64,000 bases of DNA, from assembly GCA_052266715.1 (NCBI GenBank), contig JBQPRB010000001.1; one strand, written 5' to 3'. The DNA comes from Jeotgalibaca sp052266715 (lineage in GTDB: Bacteria > Bacillota > Bacilli > Lactobacillales > Aerococcaceae). This document shows positions 7,743 to 16,416 of the stretch, piece by piece; position 1 is the first letter of the stretch, and each line of letters opens with the position of its first letter. The translations under genes and the position numbers were made by a program. The notes below the pieces were generated by a model, which was not told where the DNA came from, did no database searches, and was given only the letters and a program-made list of their open reading frames with translations.

Positions 7743-7776
7743 AAATGAAACCTATTTGAACGGTATTTGGTGCTTA

Positions 7777-7814
7777 GAAAAAAAAATAGAGCTGAACTTC
7801 AGTGTTCATCTCTT
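7777..7814 (-). terminator. Terminator of the infA-rplQ (alpha) operon
   Basis: A 10-bp stem with one mismatch (7813-7804 with 7797-7788), followed by ATTTTTTTTTTC on the minus strand. Confidence 0.8.
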
Positions 7815-7836
7815 CGCATAAACAAATGGTGAGCCG

Positions 7837-7943
7837 CTTACGGAAATCGGAAATTTCCGTAAGGGTCCACGAGCTAGACTAGTTTCTCTACCTTGCGGGA
7901 GAAACAACCATCATAGCGCTCTTTTCATCTGAAAATGGTTGTT
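7837..7943 (-). other. Structured 3' UTR of rplQ: three hairpins before the terminator
   Basis: In the roughly 130 nt between the rplQ stop and its terminator there are three perfect inverted repeats. They are AACAACCAT/ATGGTTGTT (7943-7935 with 7911-7903), GTTTCTC/GAGAAAC (7905-7899 with 7888-7882) and an 11-bp CTTACGGAAAT/ATTTCCGTAAG (7863-7853 with 7847-7837). The first two share three bases and may be alternatives. None has a T-run, so they are not simple terminators. A processing or stability role is inference. Confidence 0.5.
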
Positions 7944-7945
7944 AA

Positions 7946-8326
7946 TTAAACTAATTCAATGATAACCATTGGAGCTGCGTCACCGCGGCGTGGTTCTGTT
8001 TTAAGAATACGAGTGTATCCACCTTGACGTTCAGCATAACGCTCAGCCAAGCCACTGAAAAGTTTTTGCAATGCAGTTTCAACAACGATTGCTTCGCCAT
8101 CTTCACGTACATCTGCTACTTCGTTACGAACATATTCTGCTGCCAAACGGCGTGCTGCTAAGTCGCCACGTTTTCCTAGTGTAATCATTTTCTCAGTCGT
8201 TTTACGGATTTCTTTAGCGCGAGCTTCAGTTGTCACGATACGTTCGTTAATGATTAGGTCAGTAGTCAAATCGCGGAGCATAGCTTTTCTTTGTGAACTT
8301 GAACGTCCTAATTTACGATAAGCCAT
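7946..8326 (-). CDS. rplQ: 50S ribosomal protein L17
   Basis: L17 lies near the peptide exit of the large subunit. The 126-residue product begins MAYRKLGRSSSQRKAMLRDL and matches the family over its length; GGAGG precedes the ATG. It is the last gene of the infA-rpmJ-rpsM-rpsK-rpoA-rplQ unit, 27 nt after rpoA. Confidence 0.97.
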   Translation of the reverse strand: MAYRKLGRSSSQRKAMLRDLTTDLIINERIVTTEARAKEIRKTTEKMITLGKRGDLAARRLAAEYVRNEVADVREDGEAIVVETALQKLFSGLAERYAERQGGYTRILKTEPRRGDAAPMVIIELV

Positions 8327-8353
8327 TTCTGGTAATCCTCCTTTGTTGCAGTA

Positions 8354-9298
8354 CTAGTCATCTTGACGTAAGGATAGCTCTAGGTCAGAAAGTTTGTTTT
8401 TAACTTCCTCTAGAGATTTACGTCCCAGATTACGTACTTTTATCATTTCTGCTTCTGACTTTTCAGTCAGTTCTTGGATTGTGTTGATTCCTGCGCGTTT
8501 CAAACAGTTGTATGAACGAACAGAAAGATCAAGTTCTTCGATTGTCATTTCAAGCATTTTCTCTTTTTGAGTTTCCTCTTTTTCAACCATAACTTCAGCC
8601 TTGCGAGCTTCGTCAGTCAGGTTAACGAAAATGTTCAAATGTTCAGTAAGGATTTTAGCTGCCAAGCTGACTGCTTCTTCCGGACTGACAGAACCATCTG
8701 TCCAAACATCCAATGTTAATTTGTCATATATATTTTTTTGACCGATACGTGTATTTTCAACTTGGTAGTTAACTTTGTTAACAGGAGTGAAAATCGAATC
8801 GACTGGAATAACACCAATTGGCATATTTTCCGTTTTGTTGTGTTCAGAGCGAACGTAACCGCGGCCGTTCTTTGCGTCCATGCGCACGTGGAAATGTGCA
8901 CCTTCAGCTACTGTACAAATATATAAATCAGGGTTTAAAACTTCTACATCACTATCATGATTGATGTCTGCAGCAGTTACGACTGCAGGACCTTTCACAT
9001 CGATTTCGATTGTTTTATCTTCTTCGGAGAAGAATTTCAAAGCCAATTGTTTAATGTTTAGGACGATTTGAGTAACGTCTTCTAAAACACCTTCAATTGC
9101 TGAAAATTCGTGTAGTACACCATCGATTTGAAGTGTAGTTACAGCTGTACCTGGAAGTGAAGACAATAGAATACGACGTAATGAGTTACCAAGCGTTGTC
9201 CCATATCCCCGTTCAAGTGGTTCCACAACGAATTTGCCGAATGTAGCATCCTCGCTGATCTCAATCGTTTCAATTCTTGGTTTTTCAATTTCGATCAT
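8354..9298 (-). CDS. rpoA: DNA-directed RNA polymerase subunit alpha
   Basis: Alpha forms the dimer on which RNA polymerase assembles. The N-terminal domain begins MIEIEKPRIE and contains RGYGTTLGNSLRRILLSSLPG. The C-terminal DNA-contacting domain includes the ELDLSVRSYNCLKRAGINTI and NLGRKSLEEVKNKL segments. The length of 314 residues is standard. It lies in the alpha operon between rpsK and rplQ. Confidence 0.98.
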   Translation of the reverse strand: MIEIEKPRIETIEISEDATFGKFVVEPLERGYGTTLGNSLRRILLSSLPGTAVTTLQIDGVLHEFSAIEGVLEDVTQIVLNIKQLALKFFSEEDKTIEIDVKGPAVVTAADINHDSDVEVLNPDLYICTVAEGAHFHVRMDAKNGRGYVRSEHNKTENMPIGVIPVDSIFTPVNKVNYQVENTRIGQKNIYDKLTLDVWTDGSVSPEEAVSLAAKILTEHLNIFVNLTDEARKAEVMVEKEETQKEKMLEMTIEELDLSVRSYNCLKRAGINTIQELTEKSEAEMIKVRNLGRKSLEEVKNKLSDLELSLRQDD

Positions 9299-9376
9299 AT
9301 GTCAATTTACCCCTTTCAAAACGGTTCGTTCATCCTAGTGAGGCCATTGCGTTACAACAACATCAAGATATAAAAA

Positions 9377-9763
9377 TTATACCCGACGACGTTTTGGTGG
9401 ACGGCATCCATTGTGAGGAATAGGAGTAACGTCACGAATTGCGCTAACTTCCAAACCAGCTGCTTGTAGAGAACGGATTGCAGCTTCACGTCCTGAACCA
9501 GGACCTTTAACTGAAACTTCAACAGATTTCATTCCGTGTTCCATAGAAACTTTAGCAGCAGCTTCTGCAGCCATTTGAGCAGCAAAAGGTGTTGATTTAC
9601 GAGAACCTCTAAAACCTAATGCACCAGCAGAAGACCATGAAATAGCATTTCCATGAACATCAGTAATCATAACAATTGTATTATTAAATGTAGAACGGAT
9701 ATGTGCTACTCCGGATTCAATATTCTTTTTCACACGACGTTTACGTGATACTTTTTTAGCCAT
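9377..9763 (-). CDS. rpsK: 30S ribosomal protein S11
   Basis: S11 helps form the platform of the small subunit near the mRNA exit. The 128-residue product contains AHIRSTFNNTIVMITD and ends NGCRPPKRRRV, the conserved S11 C-terminus. It lies 27 nt after rpsM and is followed by rpoA. Confidence 0.97.
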   Translation of the reverse strand: MAKKVSRKRRVKKNIESGVAHIRSTFNNTIVMITDVHGNAISWSSAGALGFRGSRKSTPFAAQMAAEAAAKVSMEHGMKSVEVSVKGPGSGREAAIRSLQAAGLEVSAIRDVTPIPHNGCRPPKRRRV

Positions 9764-9790
9764 GAAGTTTTAACCTCCTTCACTTAATTA

Positions 9791-10156
9791 TTATTTTTTC
9801 TTACCAGCGATTGCTTTTGCGCGTCCCTTACGAGTGCGAGCGTTGTTCTTAGTATTTTGACCACGAACAGGCAATCCACGACGGTGACGAATTCCTCTGT
9901 ATGAACCGATTTCCATCAAACGTTTGATGTTCAAATTCACTTCACGACGTAGGTCACCTTCGATTTTTAATTTGTCAACTTCTGCACGGATACGATCTAA
10001 TTCATCGTTTGTTAAATCGCGTACACGTGTTTCTTCAGAAACTTCTGCAGATGCAAGTACTTGCTTAGCAGTTGTACTACCGATTCCGAAAATATAAGTT
10101 AATGAGATAACGATGCGTTTATCACGCGGAATATCTACCCCAGCGATACGAGCCAT
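9791..10156 (-). CDS. rpsM: 30S ribosomal protein S13
   Basis: S13 sits in the head of the small subunit and contacts the P-site tRNA and the L5 intersubunit bridge. The 121 residues start MARIAGVDIPRDKR, include YIFGIGSTTA and RHRRGLPVRGQ(N)TKNNART, and end in a basic tail. It follows rpmJ by 20 nt. Confidence 0.97.
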   Translation of the reverse strand: MARIAGVDIPRDKRIVISLTYIFGIGSTTAKQVLASAEVSEETRVRDLTNDELDRIRAEVDKLKIEGDLRREVNLNIKRLMEIGSYRGIRHRRGLPVRGQNTKNNARTRKGRAKAIAGKKK

Positions 10157-10176
10157 AAATTGGCACCTCCTTGTTA

Positions 10177-10290
10177 TTATCCTTGGCGTTGTTTGTGTTT
10201 AGGATTTTCGCAAATCACCATAACACGGCCGTTTCTGCGAATGACTTTACATTTCTCGCAAATAGGCTTTACTGATGCTCTAACTTTCAT
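10177..10290 (-). CDS. rpmJ: 50S ribosomal protein L36 (zinc-binding form)
   Basis: This 37-residue gene is short enough to be missed by length filters. It reads MKVRASVKPICEKCKVIRR and ends ENPKHKQRQG. The Cys11-x2-Cys14 ... Cys27 ... His32 pattern is the zinc ribbon of the C+ form of L36. It lies between infA and rpsM, its standard place, with GGAGG before the ATG at 10290. Confidence 0.96.
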   Translation of the reverse strand: MKVRASVKPICEKCKVIRRNGRVMVICENPKHKQRQG

Positions 10291-10324
10291 TCTAAAATTC
10301 CTCCTTTTAAATGATGGAGTGGCA

Positions 10325-10543
10325 TTATTTGAAACGATATGTGATACGGCCGCGTGTTAAATCGTACGGTGATAATTCAACCGTTACTTTATCACCTGGT
10401 AGAATGCGGATGTAGTTCATCCGGATTTTGCCTGATACATGCGCGAGCACAATATGGCCGTTTTCAAGTTCTACCTTAAACATTGCGTTTGGCAAAGTTT
10501 CAGCGACTATTCCTTCAATTTCAATGACATCATCTTTCGCCAT
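10325..10543 (-). CDS. infA: Translation initiation factor IF-1
   Basis: IF-1 occupies the A site during initiation. The 72-residue OB-fold protein begins MAKDDVIEIEGIVAETLPNA and ends TRGRITYRFK, a full-length match to the family. It is the first gene of the unit running to rplQ, behind an extended -10 promoter. A map gene, often found between adk and infA, is absent. Confidence 0.97.
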   Translation of the reverse strand: MAKDDVIEIEGIVAETLPNAMFKVELENGHIVLAHVSGKIRMNYIRILPGDKVTVELSPYDLTRGRITYRFK

Positions 10544-10618
10544 CTATATACCTCCTCACATTCTGCTGACCTGATTGAGTATGACTTGTCTTTGCATTTA
10601 TTTTACACTAACTGCTAC

Positions 10619-10646
10619 ATTATACCATAACGACAAGCTTTTGCAA
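10619..10646 (-). promoter_or_regulatory. Promoter of the infA-rpmJ-rpsM-rpsK-rpoA-rplQ operon
   Basis: TTGCAA (10646-10641), a 16-nt spacer and TATAAT (10624-10619) preceded by TGG, an extended -10. It lies in the 139-nt gap after adk, giving the alpha operon its own start. A weak AT-rich hairpin (TACTT/AAGTA) follows adk just upstream. Confidence 0.8.
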
Positions 10647-10682
10647 AGAAAATACTTATATAAAACAAGTACTTTTTTCAGA

Positions 10683-11333
10683 TCAATCGATGATGTTTTG
10701 GACTTCAGAAAACACGTTCTCAATTCCAATTTCACCATCTACAGTGTGAAGCAATCCTTTATTAGAGTAATACGCTAATATTGGTGCAGATTGTTCTTGG
10801 TTGATGCGAATACGATTTTCCACTGTTTCAGGTTTGTCATCTTCTCTTTGGTACAAATCTGTACTGCCGCATTTATCGCAAACACCTTCCACTTTTGGTG
10901 GATGATTTACTTTGTGATAAGTAGCGCCACAATTACGGCAAATAATACGACCTGTCAAACGAGACATTAGTACTTCGGGATTCACATCAATGTTAATGAC
11001 CGCGTCGATCTCACGACCTAAGTCAGTCATAATTTGATCCAAAGCATCAGCTTGGTCCATTGTTCTTGGAAATCCATCAAGTAAAAAGCCATTTTTTGTA
11101 TCTTCTTCTTGCAAACGTTCTTTAACAATCCCGTTTGTCACTTCATCAGGAACTAACTCGCCTTTATCCATAAAGGATTTAGCTTCAAGTCCTAATTGCG
11201 TTTCATTTTTGATTGCTGAACGGAACATATCACCAGTCGAAATGTGGGGAACCCCATATTTCTCAATAATACGCTCTGCTTGTGTTCCTTTTCCAGCACC
11301 GGGAAGTCCAGTAATAATTAGGTTCTTCTTCAT
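10683..11333 (-). CDS. adk: Adenylate kinase (zinc-lid type)
   Basis: Interconverts AMP, ATP and ADP. The P-loop GLPGAGKGTQ lies near the N-terminus, with HISTGDMFR, DGFPRT and the nucleotide-binding arginines present. The LID domain has four cysteines (CRNC and CDKC), the zinc-binding form typical of Gram-positive enzymes. The length is 216 residues. It follows secY by 57 nt, as in the spc operon. Confidence 0.97.
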   Translation of the reverse strand: MKKNLIITGLPGAGKGTQAERIIEKYGVPHISTGDMFRSAIKNETQLGLEAKSFMDKGELVPDEVTNGIVKERLQEEDTKNGFLLDGFPRTMDQADALDQIMTDLGREIDAVINIDVNPEVLMSRLTGRIICRNCGATYHKVNHPPKVEGVCDKCGSTDLYQREDDKPETVENRIRINQEQSAPILAYYSNKGLLHTVDGEIGIENVFSEVQNIID

Positions 11334-11390
11334 GTCCTCGTCTCCTTATGCAAGCGCAAGATGCTTGTGGGGAAAAACCCCACATACAGC

Positions 11391-12686
11391 TTACTTTTGA
11401 ATAAATCCTTGATAATTGCGTTTCACCATTCGACCTTCAACTTGTTTAGCAGTATCCAATGCGGTACCAACAACGATGAGAAGGCTTGTTCCCCCTAGAG
11501 CTAGTGAGTCTGGGAGATTCCATAATGCCGAAGCAATGATAGGCAACAGGGCAATCAAGCCGAGGAACAAAGCACCAACTGTACTTAAACGCATCAGCAT
11601 ACCCGTAATGTAATCTTCTGTACCTTTTCCGGGTCTCACACTTGGGATATAAGCTCCAGACTTTTGTAAATTTTCTGCCATTTTTTCAGGATTAATCTGA
11701 ATCAAGGCATAGAAATACGTAAAGGTTACAATCAAGATTGTATAGATTACAGCACCGATTGGCTCACGGAAGTTAAATAATGTATTTAACACGTTATACC
11801 AAGTCGCTTCACTATGGTTCGCTGCAAAAAATCCAAGGATTGTCTGCGGCGTCATCATGAAGGAGCTGGCGAATATTACCGGAATAACTCCAGCAGAGTT
11901 AATCTTTAATGGTAAATGCGCCGCTTGATTGGAACCAGTAGCTCTTTTTGAATATTGGATCGGAATTCTGCGTTCCGCTTGTTGAATAAACACAACAAAA
12001 ATTACCAGCAATACCATTGCGATTAGCAACGCTACTGCGAAGATAATGTTTGAGGTTAGCTTATCTCCTGCATCAGCAAATCGATCTTGGTAGAATGTCA
12101 CCAAATCTGCAGGAATACGAGCAACAATACCGGAAAAGATAATAAGAGAAGTCCCATTTCCAATCCCGTGCTGCGTAATGGAGTCACCAATGAAGATGAC
12201 AAACATTGAACCAGCAGTCATTATCAAAGCGATAATGAGATAAGTTGTGATTCCCGGGTCTCTGATCAAGCCCAAATTGGACAATTGATTGAAACCGATC
12301 GAAATACCAATTGATTGCACGAATGCAAGAAATACAGCCAAGTATTTAGTTACTTGATTCAACTTTCTTCTACCGACTTCCCCTTGCTTGGACCATTCCG
12401 TGAATTTCGGAATAATGTCCATTTGCAATAGTTGAACTACGATAGAAGCAGTAATATATGGCGAGACACCCAAAGCGAAAATCGAATACTGACTCAGCGC
12501 TCCACCACCGAATGTGTTCAGCAAGCTGAACAATCCGGTTGATGCTAGATTTTGAATGGCTGCCGCGTCAACACCTGGAACGGTGATGTGTGTTCCGATA
12601 CGGAATACAATCAACATTGCCAAAGTGAAGAAAATTCGGCTTCTAATGTCTTTTGTCTGAAATGCTTCTTTCAGAAGTTTAAACAT
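11391..12686 (-). CDS. secY: Protein translocase subunit SecY
   Basis: SecY is the channel subunit of the general secretion translocase. The 431 residues contain about ten hydrophobic helices. They include the plug region after TVPGVDA, the segment LGVSPYITASIVVQLLQMDIIPK and the cytosolic loop GTEDYITGMLMRLS. The start codon shares one base with the rplO stop (TAATG), so the two are translationally coupled. Confidence 0.97.
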   Translation of the reverse strand: MFKLLKEAFQTKDIRSRIFFTLAMLIVFRIGTHITVPGVDAAAIQNLASTGLFSLLNTFGGGALSQYSIFALGVSPYITASIVVQLLQMDIIPKFTEWSKQGEVGRRKLNQVTKYLAVFLAFVQSIGISIGFNQLSNLGLIRDPGITTYLIIALIMTAGSMFVIFIGDSITQHGIGNGTSLIIFSGIVARIPADLVTFYQDRFADAGDKLTSNIIFAVALLIAMVLLVIFVVFIQQAERRIPIQYSKRATGSNQAAHLPLKINSAGVIPVIFASSFMMTPQTILGFFAANHSEATWYNVLNTLFNFREPIGAVIYTILIVTFTYFYALIQINPEKMAENLQKSGAYIPSVRPGKGTEDYITGMLMRLSTVGALFLGLIALLPIIASALWNLPDSLALGGTSLLIVVGTALDTAKQVEGRMVKRNYQGFIQK

Positions 12687-13126
12687 TAGATCACCTCAAC
12701 AGTTCCACCTGCAGCTTCAATAGCTTCTTTCGCTGCTTCGGAGAATTTATGAGCTTTAACAGTCAATTTCTTCTCTACCGCACCTTTAGCAAGAACTTTG
12801 ATGCCGGATTTTTCGTTGCGAACAACTCCGCTTTCAACAAGCAAAGCTGGTGTAACTTCTGTACCTTCTTCGAAACGGTTCAATGTATCCAAGTTAACAA
12901 CTGCGTAGTCTTTACGGTTGATGTTTGAGAAACCACGTTTTGGAATACGACGGAACAATGGTTGTTGTCCACCTTCAAAACCTAGTCTAACTCCACCACC
13001 TGAACGAGCTTTTTGACCTTTGTGTCCACGTCCAGCAGTTTTACCATTACCGGATGAAGAACCACGGCCAACGCGGTTGCGTACTTTACGAGAACCTTCT
13101 GTAGGTTGCAATTCATGAAGTTTCAT
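12686..13126 (-). CDS. rplO: 50S ribosomal protein L15
   Basis: L15 is a late-assembly large-subunit protein with a long glycine-rich N-terminal extension, visible here as RVGRGSSSGNGKTAGRGHKG. It starts MKLHELQPTEGSRK and has 146 residues. It lies between rpmD and secY, as in all spc operons. Confidence 0.97.
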   Translation of the reverse strand: MKLHELQPTEGSRKVRNRVGRGSSSGNGKTAGRGHKGQKARSGGGVRLGFEGGQQPLFRRIPKRGFSNINRKDYAVVNLDTLNRFEEGTEVTPALLVESGVVRNEKSGIKVLAKGAVEKKLTVKAHKFSEAAKEAIEAAGGTVEVI

Positions 13127-13159
13127 ATTAAATGGGCACCTCCTTCATTTTTGATTCTA

Positions 13160-13342
13160 TTATTTAACTTCTTCTACTTCAATTAAGTGGCTGATTGTAT
13201 TAACCATACCGTTGATAGCTTCGTTAGCTGGTTTAACAACTGATTTATTGATTTTAGTCAAACCCAAAGCTTTTGCAGTATCTTTTTGGTTTTGAGGACG
13301 TCCAATCAAGCTACGCTTTAAAGTGATCTTTAATTCTGCCAT
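13160..13342 (-). CDS. rpmD: 50S ribosomal protein L30
   Basis: A 60-residue bacterial-type L30 beginning MAELKITLKRSLIGRPQNQK and ending in the acidic HLIEVEEVK. It lies 14 nt after rpsE and before rplO. Confidence 0.96.
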   Translation of the reverse strand: MAELKITLKRSLIGRPQNQKDTAKALGLTKINKSVVKPANEAINGMVNTISHLIEVEEVK

Positions 13343-13356
13343 TATGTGTATCCTCC

Positions 13357-13857
13357 TTAACCTAAGATTTCTTCTACGGACTTGCCACGTAATGCAGCAA
13401 CATCCTCAGCTTTTTTCAATTGTGTCAAACCATCAACAGTAGCGCGAACCATGTTGATTGGCGTGCTTGATCCTAGAGATTTAGATGTAATGTCCGCAAT
13501 ACCTGCCAATTCGATGATAGCACGTACAGGACCACCCGCAGAAACTCCAGAACCGGATAGAGCTGGTTTCAACATTACGTTACCGCCGTTGAAACGACCA
13601 ATAACGTGGTGAGGGATTGTTGTTCCAGTAATAGGAACTTCAATCAAGTTTTTCTTAGCAGATTCGATAGCTTTACGAATTGCTTCAGGAACTTCGTTTG
13701 CTTTACCAGTACCAAAACCAACGTGTCCGTTTTTATCTCCGACTACTACTAAAGCAGCGAAACGTAAACGACGTCCACCTTTAACAACTTTAGTAACACG
13801 ATTAATCGCAACAACGCGATCTTCTAATTCTAAATTAGTTGGGTCAATAAATACCAT
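13357..13857 (-). CDS. rpsE: 30S ribosomal protein S5
   Basis: S5 lines the mRNA entry channel and affects decoding fidelity. The double-stranded RNA binding fold begins at LEDRVVAINRVTKVVKGGRR, and the GHVGFGTGKA and GSGVSAGGPVRA stretches are conserved. The length is 166 residues. AGGAGG precedes the ATG at 13857. Confidence 0.97.
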   Translation of the reverse strand: MVFIDPTNLELEDRVVAINRVTKVVKGGRRLRFAALVVVGDKNGHVGFGTGKANEVPEAIRKAIESAKKNLIEVPITGTTIPHHVIGRFNGGNVMLKPALSGSGVSAGGPVRAIIELAGIADITSKSLGSSTPINMVRATVDGLTQLKKAEDVAALRGKSVEEILG

Positions 13858-13877
13858 GTGTGGTTATCCTCCTTTTC

Positions 13878-14234
13878 CTAGAAATCTAGTCCATTTTCAC
13901 GTGCAGCTTCAGCTAATGCTTGTACACGGCCATGGTATAGATATCCACCACGGTCAAATACGACTTTCTTCAAACCTTTTTCAAGACCGCGTTCAGCAAT
14001 CAATTTACCTACAACTGCTGCACTGTCTGATTTAGTAACATTTTCAGTTACATCTTTTTTGCTAGAGGCACTTGCCAGCGTCACACCCGCTACGTCATCA
14101 ATTAATTGAGCGTAGATGTGTTTGTTAGAACGGAATACGTTCAAGCGTGGGCACTCTGCAGTTCCAGAAATTTTTCTTCTTACACGTGCATGTCTGGACT
14201 GACGTGTTTTATTTTTATCTGGTTTATTAATCAC
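13878..14234 (-). CDS. rplR: 50S ribosomal protein L18
   Basis: L18 binds 5S rRNA. The 118-residue product reads MINKPDKNKTRQSRHARVRRKISGT-type sequence and ends AARENGLDF. I use the GTG at 14234, six nt after AGAGGTGA, rather than the GTG three codons upstream, which lies inside that binding site; the shorter form matches family length. It follows rplF by 54 nt. Confidence 0.95.
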   Translation of the reverse strand: MINKPDKNKTRQSRHARVRRKISGTAECPRLNVFRSNKHIYAQLIDDVAGVTLASASSKKDVTENVTKSDSAAVVGKLIAERGLEKGLKKVVFDRGGYLYHGRVQALAEAARENGLDF

Positions 14235-14288
14235 AATTGTCACCTCTTTATATGGATTGGTTATGCTGCAAAAAGGAATAACTGGTTA

Positions 14289-14825
14289 TTATTTACCAGT
14301 TTTACCTTCTTTGCGGCGGATGATTTCGTTAGAGTATTTAATACCTTTGCCTTTGTATGGCTCTGGTGGACGTACGCCACGAATGTTAGCTGCTAATGCG
14401 CCAACGTGTTCTTTGTTGTAACCAGATACGATAATTTTCGTATTTGAAGGAACTTCAACAGTTACGCCTTCTTCTGGAGTGAACTCTACTGGATGAGAGT
14501 AACCAACGTTCAATACAAGTTTGTTTCCTTGTAGTTGAGCACGGTAACCAACACCGACTAGATCAAGTTCTTTTTTGAATCCTTCAGATACACCAACAAC
14601 CATGTTGCTGAACAAAGCACGTGTTGTACCATGAATAGATTTTGTGAACTTTTCTTCGTTAGAACGAGAGAAAGTTGCGATATTGCCTTCGATATTCATT
14701 GTAATCAAGTCACTGAATGTTTGAGTTAATTCGCCTTTAGGACCTTTAACTGATACAGTGTTTCCCTCTTGAGTTACGGTTACGCCAGCTGGGATTTCGA
14801 CTAGTTTATTACCAATACGACTCAC
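14289..14825 (-). CDS. rplF: 50S ribosomal protein L6
   Basis: L6 lies near the factor-binding site of the large subunit. It has two homologous domains in 178 residues, starting MSRIGNKLVEIPAGVTV and carrying the C-terminal RRPEPYKGKGIKY-type segment (here VRPPEPYKGKGIKY) that identifies L6. Confidence 0.97.
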   Translation of the reverse strand: MSRIGNKLVEIPAGVTVTQEGNTVSVKGPKGELTQTFSDLITMNIEGNIATFSRSNEEKFTKSIHGTTRALFSNMVVGVSEGFKKELDLVGVGYRAQLQGNKLVLNVGYSHPVEFTPEEGVTVEVPSNTKIIVSGYNKEHVGALAANIRGVRPPEPYKGKGIKYSNEIIRRKEGKTGK

Positions 14826-14870
14826 AGGGCTGCACCTCCTTTAGTTTTTAGAATATAGTAGAAATTTGTA

Positions 14871-15269
14871 TTACCAAACGTAAGCTAATACTTCTCCACC
14901 AACGTTTTTAGCTCTTGCTTCTTTATCAGTTACTACACCTTCTGATGTAGATACGATAGCGATTCCTAGTCCGTTCAATACACGGGGAACTTCGCCAGTT
15001 TTAGCGAAAACACGCAAACCTGGTTTAGAGATGCGTTTCAAGCCTGTGATAACGCGTTCGTTGTTAGCACCGTATTTCAAGAAAACACGGATAACGTTTT
15101 GTTTGTCATCTTCGATAACTTCGTAGTTTTTGATAAATCCTTCATTTTTAAGGATTTTAGCAATTTCCAATTTCATGTTAGAAGCAGGAACTTCCAAGCT
15201 TGCATGGCGAACCATGTTAGCGTTACGAATACGAGTTAGGAAATCTGCGATTGGGTCTGTCATAACCAT
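14871..15269 (-). CDS. rpsH: 30S ribosomal protein S8
   Basis: S8 organises the central domain of 16S rRNA and, in E. coli, represses its own operon. The 132 residues begin MVMTDPIADFLTRIRNAN and contain STSEGVVTDKEA near the C-terminus. AAGGAGG precedes the first ATG. Confidence 0.97.
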   Translation of the reverse strand: MVMTDPIADFLTRIRNANMVRHASLEVPASNMKLEIAKILKNEGFIKNYEVIEDDKQNVIRVFLKYGANNERVITGLKRISKPGLRVFAKTGEVPRVLNGLGIAIVSTSEGVVTDKEARAKNVGGEVLAYVW

Positions 15270-15302
15270 TAACTTTTACCTCCTTCTTACGGGTATGGCT
15301 GA

Positions 15303-15488
15303 TTACCAGCTTGCTTTCTTCATGCCAGGGATTTGTCCTTTATAAGCTAGTTCACGCAAACAAATACGGCACAATTTGAACTTGCGGTAAACAGAATGTG
15401 GACGGCCACAACGTTCACAGCGTGTATACTCTTGAGTTGAGAACTTAGCTGGACGTTTGTTTTTTGCGATCATTGATTTCTTAGCCAC
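15303..15488 (-). CDS. rpsN: 30S ribosomal protein S14, type Z (zinc-binding)
   Basis: A 61-residue zinc-ribbon S14 with paired Cys-x2-Cys motifs (CERC and CRIC), the C+ form carried in the spc operon of Firmicutes. The start is a GTG at 15488, giving MAKKSMIAKNKRPAKF; GGGAG is about nine nt upstream. A zinc-free S14 paralogue, if one exists, is not in this window. Confidence 0.95.
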   Translation of the reverse strand: MAKKSMIAKNKRPAKFSTQEYTRCERCGRPHSVYRKFKLCRICLRELAYKGQIPGMKKASW

Positions 15489-15507
15489 TTATCTTTGCTC
15501 CCTTCGC

Positions 15508-16047
15508 TTATTTTTGGAATGGCATTCCAAGTTGTGTCAATAATTCTTTTGATTCTTCATCAGATTTTGCAGTTGTTACGATAACAATATCCATACCGCG
15601 AACTTTATCAACTCTATCATAGTCGATTTCTGGGAAAATCAATTGTTCTTTAACGCCTAGTGTGTAGTTTCCACGTCCATCAAAAGAACGTTTGCTGATA
15701 CCACGGAAGTCACGTACACGTGGTAATGAAACAGTAACTAGTTTGTCTAGGAAATCGTACATTCTTTCGCCACGTAGAGTAACTTTTGTTCCAATAGCCA
15801 TACCTTCACGTAGACGGAATGCAGCGATTGATTTTTTCGCGTGAGTGATAACTGGTTTTTGACCAGAGATCAATGTTAGTTCTTCAACAGCTTTTTCTAA
15901 AGTTTTAGCGTTAGCAACTGCGTCACCAACACCCATGTTGATAACAATCTTTTCAACTTTAGGTACTTGCATCACTGAAGTATATTCAAATTTTTCCATC
16001 AATGATGGTGTAATTTCTTTAGTGTATTTTTCTTTCAATCGGTTCAT
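15508..16047 (-). CDS. rplE: 50S ribosomal protein L5
   Basis: L5 binds 5S rRNA and contacts the P-site tRNA through a bridge with S13. The 179 residues start MNRLKEKYTKEI and contain KIVINMGVGDAV and RVRDFRGISKRSFDGRGNY, both family hallmarks. Confidence 0.97.
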   Translation of the reverse strand: MNRLKEKYTKEITPSLMEKFEYTSVMQVPKVEKIVINMGVGDAVANAKTLEKAVEELTLISGQKPVITHAKKSIAAFRLREGMAIGTKVTLRGERMYDFLDKLVTVSLPRVRDFRGISKRSFDGRGNYTLGVKEQLIFPEIDYDRVDKVRGMDIVIVTTAKSDEESKELLTQLGMPFQK

Positions 16048-16074
16048 TTAACGAAATCCTCCCTTCTTCAATAA

Positions 16075-16383
16075 TTAGTCGATAATTTCGCCAGTCTTCT
16101 TAGCGAAGCGAACTTTTTTACCGTCTTCAACTTTGTAACCAACTTTAGTAGGTTCACCAGTTTTAGGGTCGATTAGCATCACGTTTGATACGTGAACGGA
16201 AGCTTCTTCTTCAAGAATGCCACCAGTCAAATTTGTTTGTGAAGCTTTACGGTGCTTCTTAACAATGTTGATGCCTTCTACGATGACACGGTCTTTCTTA
16301 GGCAAAGTTTTTAGGACAACGCCTTCTTTACCTTTGTCTTTACCAGTAATGATTTTAACTTTATCGCCAGTTTTTACGTGCAT
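16075..16383 (-). CDS. rplX: 50S ribosomal protein L24
   Basis: L24 is an assembly initiator with an N-terminal KOW motif, visible as KTGDKVKIITGKDKGKEGVV. I use the ATG at 16383 (102 aa, MHVKTGDKV), which matches other L24 proteins. The upstream in-frame codons cover the AAGGAGGTG binding site. Confidence 0.95.
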   Translation of the reverse strand: MHVKTGDKVKIITGKDKGKEGVVLKTLPKKDRVIVEGINIVKKHRKASQTNLTGGILEEEASVHVSNVMLIDPKTGEPTKVGYKVEDGKKVRFAKKTGEIID

Positions 16384-16416
16384 GAGTTGTTGCACCTCCT
16401 TCAATAATACGGTTTG

